A DNA stretch of 48,097 nucleotides from Wenzhouxiangella sp. 15190. Lineage in GTDB: Bacteria > Pseudomonadota > Gammaproteobacteria > Xanthomonadales > Wenzhouxiangellaceae. A model generated the notes under the pieces. The model was not told the origin of the DNA. It saw nothing but the letters and a program-made list of their open reading frames with translations, and ran no database searches. Positions 42,494 through 48,097 of the stretch are shown here, piece after piece. Made by a program: the position numbers and the translations under genes. How positions within the stretch are numbered: position 1 is the stretch's first letter; every line of letters begins with the position of its first letter. Where the stretch lies: contig NZ_QVMV01000024.1 in NCBI RefSeq assembly GCF_003417465.1, forward strand, positions 1 through 48,097, read 5' to 3'.

Positions 42494-44023
42494 TCAGTAA
42501 TTGCTGGATCGTGCCTGCCGGCGAACAGCCAGCAGAACCGCCAGGCCCAGAGTTGCGGCCAGCAGCACGATCACCAGGCCCAGCAGGTAGCGCGCCAGGT
42601 TGGCCGAGTGGAAGACGAGGTTGGTCGAGCCCGGCGAATCGCTCGTCTCGACCACATTGTAGATGGCCTGCTCCCCGCCGAATCGCATGGTGTTCATGCG
42701 ATGGGCGATGCGGCCGGTGACTTCGTAGAGTTCGCGCACCGAGGCGATCATCTCCTCGATCTGTTCCTGCAAGGAGTCGCCCTCCCTTTCGGGCGAGTCA
42801 AAATCTGAGTCTTCCTGGCTTTCAATCAGCGCGATCAATTCCCGGACCCGCCGGATTTCGGCTTCCAGTTCGGCCGCCTGCATGGTGTAGTCGAGCCGTT
42901 CGCGGCTGAGCTCCTGCCTGAAACCGGTGTCGCCGCGGTTGGCGCCGAGCTGGACCAGGCGCTGCAGGAAGCCGCTGCCGATGCCCGCCGCCTGCATGGT
43001 CGCCGACGAGCCGGCTTCGCTGCTACCCATGGCATATTGCTGTTCGAGATAATCGTCGAGCACCTCACCGACACGCTCGCCCCGCGCGGTCATGAGTTGC
43101 CGCTGCCTTTCGAGGGCTTCGATGCGGTTTTCAAAGAACCACACGGTCAGTTCCGGCCGGCTGGACAGACCGAAAGCCAGGCTCGGCGATATGGCGTTCT
43201 CGAGCACGAATTCCTCGAGTTCGCCGGAAAGCGCGCGCACATCGGCCAGCCCCATGCCGGTTTCGGGATCCTCGACCTGACCGCTGTTGGGCTGCTCTTC
43301 GAGCATTTCGAGGTTATCGTTGAGGCGCCTGAAGGTCTCCTTGAGGGCGTCGTAGGTCAGCAGGAAATCCATCTCCAGCGCGCGCGAGTCGTCGATAACG
43401 TCGACGGTATAGAGCGGCAGGTCGGCGGCGAAGGCACCGAATTCATCGCGCACGTAGTTGGACCAGGTTCGCGGGATGGCGGCCAGGATGTCGCCGGCAG
43501 GCAGGTCCTCGTGGCGGGTGGTCAGCGTGAGCTTGACCTGGCCGCGCGTGATGCGCTCCAGGCGCGCCAGAAAGTCCTCTTCCAGTTCCGCGGTTTCGGC
43601 GGTGCTGAGGTCGTTGCCAAGGCGCCGGCGGAAATCGGCCATCAACTCGTCGCGCCGCGGGGCGTGAGCAGCCACCGTGAGCATGTCGGAAAACTCGTCC
43701 AACTCGATGCCCTGCTCAGCCAGATCGAGTTCGGCGTGTACCTGCTCGAGCACCACCGGCGAAACCAGGTCGGCACTGGTGAACGGTGTGCCGTCCGGAT
43801 ACTGGCCGTCGTCAATACCCGAGAAGGTGAACTGGATCTGGCTTTGCCAGGTATAGACCGGTTGCTCGGGCGTCTTGTAGAAGAAGGCGACGGCCCAGAA
43901 AACGACCGTGAAGGCCAGCAGGACGATCAGGACCGGAACACGAACCGCCCAGACCAGACGCCACAGGTCGATGACCCTTGTCGATCGCTCCCTCGTATCG
44001 GACCCCGTTTCTTGTTCAGCCAT
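42494..44023 (-). CDS. Wzz-like chain-length determinant protein (copy 1)
   Basis: The 509-residue paralogue of the downstream gene has VIDLWRLVWAVRVPVLIVLLAFTVVFWAVAFF at the N-terminus, periplasmic helices with ELSRERLDYTMQAAELEAEI, and a C-terminal membrane segment LARYLLGLVIVLLAATLGLAVLLAVRRQ. The ATG at 44023 follows GGGAGAAAT. Two tandem co-polymerases may set two modal chain lengths or form a mixed oligomer. Confidence 0.82.
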   Translation of the reverse strand: MAEQETGSDTRERSTRVIDLWRLVWAVRVPVLIVLLAFTVVFWAVAFFYKTPEQPVYTWQSQIQFTFSGIDDGQYPDGTPFTSADLVSPVVLEQVHAELDLAEQGIELDEFSDMLTVAAHAPRRDELMADFRRRLGNDLSTAETAELEEDFLARLERITRGQVKLTLTTRHEDLPAGDILAAIPRTWSNYVRDEFGAFAADLPLYTVDVIDDSRALEMDFLLTYDALKETFRRLNDNLEMLEEQPNSGQVEDPETGMGLADVRALSGELEEFVLENAISPSLAFGLSSRPELTVWFFENRIEALERQRQLMTARGERVGEVLDDYLEQQYAMGSSEAGSSATMQAAGIGSGFLQRLVQLGANRGDTGFRQELSRERLDYTMQAAELEAEIRRVRELIALIESQEDSDFDSPEREGDSLQEQIEEMIASVRELYEVTGRIAHRMNTMRFGGEQAIYNVVETSDSPGSTNLVFHSANLARYLLGLVIVLLAATLGLAVLLAVRRQARSSNY

Positions 44024-44135
44024 ATTTCTCCCCATCCATGCCCCCTACAGGCAAAATTCCATCAATCGACCCGCGCGCCACATACTATCCCTCGAAGCGA
44101 CGTGGATCAATCGAAGCCCATTAGCCAAGCCAGCC

Positions 44136-44220
44136 TGGTGCCGAGGAGAGGACTCGAACCTCCACGGGTTGCCCCACCAGGACCTAAACCTGGCGCGTCT
44201 ACCAATTCCGCCACCTCGGC
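44136..44220 (-). tRNA. tRNA-Leu (UAG anticodon)
   Basis: The minus strand from 44220 reads GCCGAGGTGGCGGAATTGGT, typical of a class II leucine tRNA. The acceptor stem GCCGAGG pairs with CCTCGGC, the anticodon loop is TTTAGGT between CCAGG and CCTGG (anticodon TAG at 44184-44186), there is a variable arm, then GGTTCGAGTCC and an encoded CCA. About 85 nt. tRNA genes are common integration sites; here repeats and a TA pair lie right next to it. Confidence 0.96.
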
Positions 44221-44247
44221 ATCGGCGGGTATTGTAACGGTCTGATT

Positions 44248-44260
44248 GTCGTTTTGTCGT
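44248..44260 (+). repeat. GTCGTTTT octamer tract
   Basis: Two units of GTCGTTTT immediately upstream of the dispersed repeat copy at 44266. The same octamer forms a longer array at 47949-48009. Confidence 0.6.
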
Positions 44261-44265
44261 TGGGT

Positions 44266-44389
44266 CGTGCCGGAAGCCGCGGAGCGGCTATCCGGGATCT
44301 CGCACGGGTCGGCGGGCAGTGAGGCAGGCCGTGCCGGAAGATGGGTGGGAGGTCCCGGCTCTACGCTTCGCTCCGGCCGGGACGACATT
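44266..44389. repeat. Dispersed ~120-bp repeat, copy 1
   Basis: Starts GGAAGCCGCGGAGCGGCTAT, continues with GGGATCTCGCA, and ends with an inverted pair GTCCCGGC ... GCCGGGAC followed by GACA. A partial second copy of its end (GGGAGGTTCCAGCTC to GGGCCGGGACGACA) follows at about 44398-44467. The unit also occurs at 45271 and 45510. Non-coding as far as I can see; fills the gap between the tRNA and the PIN toxin gene. Confidence 0.85.
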
Positions 44390-44518
44390 ACTAAGTGGGT
44401 GGGAGGTTCCAGCTCTACGGTTCGCGGAGCCTGCCCCGGACTAGATCCGGGGGCCGGGACGACACGTTTGGAGCCCGGCCCGGCGGCAGGGACTACACAT
44501 CGCGTCGGATTCTAAGGT

Positions 44519-44947
44519 TCAGGAACGGGATTGAAGATAGGTTGCTGGCGTGATGATGGGGATGTCGTGGAAGGGGTGAAGTTCCAGCAGATCCTGATCG
44601 CCGGTGACGATGGCGGTGGCATTGCCGCTGACGGCCAGGTCGAGGAACTTGTTGTCGGACGCATCGCGACATTGCGTGAATCGGTGAGTAATCGGTGGGA
44701 TTTCGACGATTCGGCCCAACAGGCGCATGAACTGCTGGCGCTCGCTCAGGCTGAGGTAGCGATCGAACTTTGCGCGCCCGAGTACCCGGGCGAGTTCCTC
44801 GAGCGTTTCGCTGGAAGCAAGCAGGCGGCCGCGCCGAACGACATGGGAAACGGTGCGCCCGGGCAGGGAGCCCGGAGCGAGGAGCCGGCTGATAATGACG
44901 TTGGTATCGACGACGACCCGCAGGGATTCCCTACGCATCATCGGCAA
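44519..44947 (-). CDS. PIN-domain toxin (PIN family, COG1569-like)
   Basis: A 142-residue PIN protein with LRVVVDTNVIISRLLAPGS (first Asp), LASSETLEELARVL (Glu), CRDASDNKFLDLAVSG (Asp pair) and TAIVTGDQDLLEL. Likely a ribonuclease toxin paired with the upstream Phd/YefM-type antitoxin, which it overlaps by 17 bases. Several close ATGs exist (44947, 44941, 44938). Confidence 0.86.
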   Translation of the reverse strand: MPMMRRESLRVVVDTNVIISRLLAPGSLPGRTVSHVVRRGRLLASSETLEELARVLGRAKFDRYLSLSERQQFMRLLGRIVEIPPITHRFTQCRDASDNKFLDLAVSGNATAIVTGDQDLLELHPFHDIPIITPATYLQSRS

Positions 44948-45182
44948 GCAATGCTTCCAGGTCGGCGTCGGTCAGGCCACGCTTTCGGGCGCTTTCGGCC
45001 ATGGCGTCGCAGAAGTTCTCGAATTCCTGCACATTGAGCCCGTGCAGACGCTCGTATTCGCGTGTGGACAGGACCACGGCAACTTCCCGATTCTGCCGCT
45101 TGATGGTCACCGGTTCGTGTTGGGCGGCATCCAGTATGGCGGCGAACCGCTGCTTGGCTTCGGTCGATGTGACATGCTTCAT
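44931..45182 (-). CDS. Phd/YefM-family antitoxin
   Basis: The product, 83 residues from the ATG at 45182, starts MKHVTSTEAKQRFAAILDAA and has EPVTIKRQNREVAVVLSTREYERL, the Phd/YefM DNA-binding fold, followed by an acidic C-terminal helix for toxin binding. The ATG follows GGGAG. A longer frame would run upstream through the promoter. The pair lies between copies 1 and 2 of the dispersed repeat. Confidence 0.87.
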   Translation of the reverse strand: MKHVTSTEAKQRFAAILDAAQHEPVTIKRQNREVAVVLSTREYERLHGLNVQEFENFCDAMAESARKRGLTDADLEALLADDA

Positions 45183-45200
45183 ACGAGGGCTCCCGACTTG

Positions 45201-45238
45201 ATAATCTCGATTATGGACAAATTGGACAAAATGATCAA
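45201..45238 (-). promoter_or_regulatory. Candidate promoter and palindromic operator of the Phd-PIN pair
   Basis: On the minus strand TTGATC (45233-45238), a 17-base spacer and CATAAT (45210-45215) form a good sigma-70 promoter. A perfect palindrome ATAATCGAGATTAT (45201-45214) covers the -10 and the start region, as expected for antitoxin autorepression. Confidence 0.6.
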
Positions 45239-45270
45239 TTGGAGGGTTCACTTCTGGAACGGGGCAGTGA

Positions 45271-45369
45271 TCCGGGGTCTCGCATGGTGCGGTGGGCAGT
45301 CAGTGGGCCGTGCCAGCTGATGAGTGCGAGGTCCCGGCTCTTCGCTTGCGCTCCGGCCGGGACGACATT
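45271..45369. repeat. Dispersed ~120-bp repeat, copy 2
   Basis: A diverged copy: TCCGGGGTCTCGCA, GGGCAGTCAGTGGGCCGTGCC, then GTCCCGGC ... GCCGGGAC and GACA. It lies upstream of the Phd-PIN pair, so together with copy 1 it brackets the TA module in direct orientation. Confidence 0.8.
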
Positions 45370-45435
45370 TCCAGGTGGGTATACGGTGCCGGATCGGGGT
45401 TCAAGACGACAAGGTTTGATTTGCAGGGTGTAACG

Positions 45436-45466
45436 AAAAAGCCCCGGCGCGGTGGCCGGGGCTCTT
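45436..45466 (-). terminator. Rho-independent terminator for the M3 peptidase gene
   Basis: On the minus strand AGCCCCGG and CCGGGGCT pair around an 8-base loop and are followed by TTTTTCG. It points away from the peptidase gene but lies about 165 bases beyond its stop. A dispersed repeat copy (45510-45625) sits in between, which suggests the repeat was inserted between gene and terminator. Confidence 0.8.
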
Positions 45467-45509
45467 TGCAGATCGGTCGCGGCCTGGAGGCCGCTTCTGA
45501 GATCGCTAT

Positions 45510-45625
45510 GTCATCCCGGAAGCCGCGGAGCGGCTATCCGGGATCTCGCAGATCGCCGGTGGCAGTGAGTCGGGCCGTGCCGGCTTAAAGGTGTGAGGTC
45601 CCGGCTCGGGGGCCGGGACGACACG
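45510..45625. repeat. Dispersed ~120-bp repeat, copy 3
   Basis: Starts TCATCCCGGAAGCCGCGGAG and shares a run of more than 30 identical bases with copy 1, then GTGAGTCGGGCCGTGCC and the GTCCCGGC ... GCCGGGAC pair. It directly follows the stop of the peptidase gene. Confidence 0.85.
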
Positions 45626-45629
45626 TTTT

Positions 45630-47879
45630 TTACTCCTCGTCCTCGCCGTCGATGACCAGCCCGCGGCGTTCTAGCAGCGGTTCGATGCTCGGTTCGCGGC
45701 CGGCGAAGTCCAGGTACAGGTCCATGGCTGCCTTGCTGCCGCCCTTCGAGAGGATGGTGTCGCGGTAGTGCTGGCCGGTTTCGCGGTCGAGGCCGCCGTT
45801 TTCCTTGATCCACAGCGCGCTGTCGGCATCCAGCACCTCACTCCAGATGTAGGAGTAATAGCCGGCGTCGTAGCCGCCCATGGAATGCGAGAAGTACGGC
45901 GTGCGGTAGCGCGGCGGTACCGGTTCGTAGTCCAGGTCGTGCTCTTCGAGCACGCTGGCTTCAAAGTCCATCACCTCTTCGGCAGCCGGGGTTTCATCCG
46001 GGCCGAGCTGATGGAAGGCCTGGTCGATGATGGCCGCGGCCAGGTACTCGGTGGTGGCGAAGCCTTCGTTGAACTTCTGCGCCTCGATCACCTTGTCGAG
46101 CAGTTCCTGCGGGATCTGTTCGCCGGTCTCGTGGTGCTTGGCGTAGTTGGCCAGCACTTCCGGCCAGGCGGCCCAGATCTCGTAGACCTGCGAGGGGTAC
46201 TCGACGAAGTCGCGCGGCACGCTGGTGCCGGCGAAGGTCGGGTACTCGACGTCCGAGAACAGGCCGTGCACCACGTGACCGAACTCGTGGAACATGGTGG
46301 TGGTCTCGTCCCAGGTCAGCAGAGTCGGCTCGCCCTCGGGCGGCTTGGGCACGTTCAGGTGCATGCCCAGTACCGGGTGGCCGCCCAGCAGCTCGGAATT
46401 GAGGCGGTAGGAGTTCATCCAGGCCCCGCCGCGCTTGGTGCCGCGGGCGTAGAAGTCCATGATGACGATGCCCATCGACGTGCCGTCTTCCTCGAAGGCT
46501 TCCCAGGCGGTGGCGTCTTCATGCTGGGTCGGCAGGTCCGGACGCTTTTCGAAGGTGATGCCGAACAGCTTCTCGGCCGAGAAGAACACGCCGTCTTCAA
46601 GCACGGTGTTCATCTCGAAGTAGGGCTTGATCTGGTCCTCGTCGAAGGCGTAGCGCTCCTGGCGGACCTGTTCGGCGTAGTGGAACCAGTCCCAGGACTT
46701 CAGCTCGAACGGCTCGTCCTCGGTCTCGTTGATCACTTCCTGGATGTCTTCGCCTTCCATGCGGGCGTTGGCCACGGCGATCGGGGCCAGTTCGCCGAGC
46801 ATGCCGTTGACGGCTTCGACGGTTTGCGCGGTGCGGTCCTCGAGGATGTAGTCGGCGTGGGTGTCGTAGCCCAGCAGCTTTGCCCGTTCGGCGCGCAGGC
46901 GCACGATGTCGGCCACGACACCGGTGTTGTCGTACTCGTTGCCTCTGGAGCCGCGCGCCAGCGAGGCCTTCTTGACCTTCTCGCGGGACTCGCGGTTTTC
47001 CATCTCGGCGATGGGCGGCTGGATCGAGGTATTGACCAGGGTGATGACGTACTTGCCCTCTTCCAGGTCGCGATCGGCGGCTTCGTCGGCAGCCGCCTCG
47101 ATGCGCGCGTCGCTCAGGCCTTCCAGGGCTTCGCGGCTGTCGAAGACCACGGCCGAGTCGTTGACTTCCTTGAGCACGTTCTGGCTGAACTGCGTGGTCA
47201 GCTCGGCGAGCTCGGAGTTCATCTTCTTGAGCTCTTCCTTTTCTTCGTCGCTCAGCTGCGCGCCGGCGCGGACGAAGTCCTTGTGGTATTCCTCGACCAG
47301 GCGCAGGCCTTCAGGGCTCAGATCCAGCTCGTCGCGCTGGTCGTAGACCGCTTCGATGCGCGCGAACAGGTCGGGGTTGAGGTTGATTGCGTCGCTGTGG
47401 GCCGAGAACTTCGGCGCCATCTTGCGCTGGGTTTCCTGCAGCGTGTCGTCGGTGACGGTGCTGGTCATGTTGGAAAACACCCGGCCGATGTACTGCAGCT
47501 TCCGGCCGGCGCGTTCCATCGCCAGGATGGTGTTCTCGAAGGTCGGTTCCTCGTCGCTGCTGGCGATTTCCTCGACCTCGGCCATGTGCTCTTCCATCGC
47601 CGCCTCGAAGGCCGGCAGGAAGTGATCGGACTCGATCTTGTCGAACGGCGGCATGCCGTAAGGCAGGTCGTTTTCGGTCAGCAGCGGGTTGTCGCCGGTG
47701 CTTTCCGATTCGGAGGAAGCCTCGTCGGACGAAGCGTCGGATTCGGTGCCTTCCGGGGCTTCGGCCTCGGCGGATTCAGGCGCCTCGGGCGCCTCCGGGG
47801 GCGGCGGCGCCTGCTCCGAGCAGGCCATCAGCAGACTGGCGGCAACCGCCAGCGTCAAAAGATTCAGGGGTTTGTTCAC
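45630..47879 (-). CDS. M3-family metallopeptidase lipoprotein (Dcp/OpdA-like)
   Basis: The product has a lipoprotein signal (NLLTLAVAASLLMAC; lipobox LMAC), then an acidic, low-complexity linker of about 45 residues rich in E, S, P and A, then a full M3 peptidase. The zinc site is TTMFHEFGHVVHGLFSD (HExxH) with a downstream Glu region, and CysLike ends are absent. The signature YDAGYYSYIWSEV is near the C-terminus. It would cleave short peptides in the periplasm. GTG at 47879 is chosen because GAGGAAAG precedes it and the signal peptide starts there. No link to the glycan locus is obvious. Confidence 0.9.
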   Translation of the reverse strand: MNKPLNLLTLAVAASLLMACSEQAPPPPEAPEAPESAEAEAPEGTESDASSDEASSESESTGDNPLLTENDLPYGMPPFDKIESDHFLPAFEAAMEEHMAEVEEIASSDEEPTFENTILAMERAGRKLQYIGRVFSNMTSTVTDDTLQETQRKMAPKFSAHSDAINLNPDLFARIEAVYDQRDELDLSPEGLRLVEEYHKDFVRAGAQLSDEEKEELKKMNSELAELTTQFSQNVLKEVNDSAVVFDSREALEGLSDARIEAAADEAADRDLEEGKYVITLVNTSIQPPIAEMENRESREKVKKASLARGSRGNEYDNTGVVADIVRLRAERAKLLGYDTHADYILEDRTAQTVEAVNGMLGELAPIAVANARMEGEDIQEVINETEDEPFELKSWDWFHYAEQVRQERYAFDEDQIKPYFEMNTVLEDGVFFSAEKLFGITFEKRPDLPTQHEDATAWEAFEEDGTSMGIVIMDFYARGTKRGGAWMNSYRLNSELLGGHPVLGMHLNVPKPPEGEPTLLTWDETTTMFHEFGHVVHGLFSDVEYPTFAGTSVPRDFVEYPSQVYEIWAAWPEVLANYAKHHETGEQIPQELLDKVIEAQKFNEGFATTEYLAAAIIDQAFHQLGPDETPAAEEVMDFEASVLEEHDLDYEPVPPRYRTPYFSHSMGGYDAGYYSYIWSEVLDADSALWIKENGGLDRETGQHYRDTILSKGGSKAAMDLYLDFAGREPSIEPLLERRGLVIDGEDEE

Positions 47880-47948
47880 GTCTTTCCTCGTACTTGAGTT
47901 CAACAGAGCCCGAAATGGTAGCACTGATCGTCTCGGCGATGCCTCCGC

Positions 47949-48009
47949 TCGTTTTGTCGTTTTGTCGTTTCGTCGTTTTGTCGTTTTGTCGTTTTATCGT
48001 TTTATCGTT
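47949..48009 (+). repeat. GTCGTTTT octamer array
   Basis: About seven units of GTCGTTTT with variants (GTCGTTTC, ATCGTTTT) upstream of the peptidase gene. The same octamer is at 44248 and, shorter, at 36666. It lies next to the window-end repeat. Confidence 0.88.
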
Positions 48010-48037
48010 GGCTGGTTGGCGCTTATTGTGTCGTCCC

Positions 48038-48097
48038 TGGACTGACCCCGCTTTCGTAGACACTTTTCGTTACGGGGTGGCTCCGAAGGCTGCCGGG
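48038..48097. repeat. Right copy of 60-bp terminal inverted repeat
   Basis: Exact reverse complement of bases 4-63. Nothing else is visible in it. See the left copy. Confidence 0.9.

Noticed and set aside
44136-44220. tRNA-Leu as attachment site of a genomic island
   Set aside because: No integrase gene and no direct repeat of the tRNA 3' end were seen in the window.
45768-47897. 709-codon plus-strand open frame opposite the M3 peptidase
   Set aside because: Antisense shadow; the minus strand has a signal peptide, HEFGH motif and terminator.

Overview
The window looks like a chromosomal segment of a GC-rich gammaproteobacterium. A relative of the Wenzhouxiangella/Xanthomonadales-Chromatiales area is my guess from protein flavour; no marker gene proves it. 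Almost everything is transcribed on the minus strand. The core is one large surface-polysaccharide (EPS/O-antigen-like, Wzx/Wzy type) locus running from about 44 kb down to 0. The two window ends are exact 60-bp inverted copies of one another, so this is probably a complete contig that broke in a multicopy repeat.

Right flank (39.4-48.1 kb): an M3-family peptidase lipoprotein; a Phd/PIN toxin-antitoxin (TA) pair framed by three copies of a roughly 120-bp dispersed repeat; a tRNA-Leu(UAG); two tandem Wzz-like chain-length proteins; a YdcF-like protein; and an EPS-associated MarR-type regulator. The 5' end of that regulator gene contains an exact ops (RfaH recruitment) sequence, and a candidate promoter with a palindrome lies upstream.

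Sugar-nucleotide and assembly block (26.5-38.1 kb): ugd, a phosphoglucose/phosphomannose isomerase, gmd (3'-truncated by an insertion), a GDP-mannose 3,5-epimerase, fcl, further epimerases, UDP-sulfoquinovose synthase (sqdB), a CapD-like dehydratase and a PAPS-dependent sulfotransferase.

Middle block (5.4-26.5 kb): partly AT-richer, with glycosyltransferases, Wzx flippase, Wzy-like polymerase, a methyltransferase, a kinase-like protein, an Fe-S-type APS reductase (cysH), a GT-C membrane protein, a WecA-like initiating transferase, insertion sequences and their wrecks, and a decayed second cysD/cysN locus.

Left flank (0-5.4 kb): cysD and cysNC, split apart by 2.5 kb that holds a four-helix-bundle gene and three toxin-antitoxin pairs.

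Two themes stand out. First, sulfur: CysD/CysNC make APS and PAPS, the APS reductase makes sulfite, SqdB uses sulfite to make UDP-sulfoquinovose, and a sulfotransferase can use PAPS. The locus therefore carries a nearly self-contained supply line for a sulfonated and/or sulfated glycan. Second, repeat-bounded cassettes: arrays of 7-bp units (TTCACAC on the left, TGTGGTC on the right) separate toxin-antitoxin modules. In both places a four-helix-bundle protein gene lies between arrays in inverted orientation, while the TA pairs lie between arrays in direct orientation. This looks like a convergent or shared mode of cassette accumulation with no recognisable recombinase in the window.
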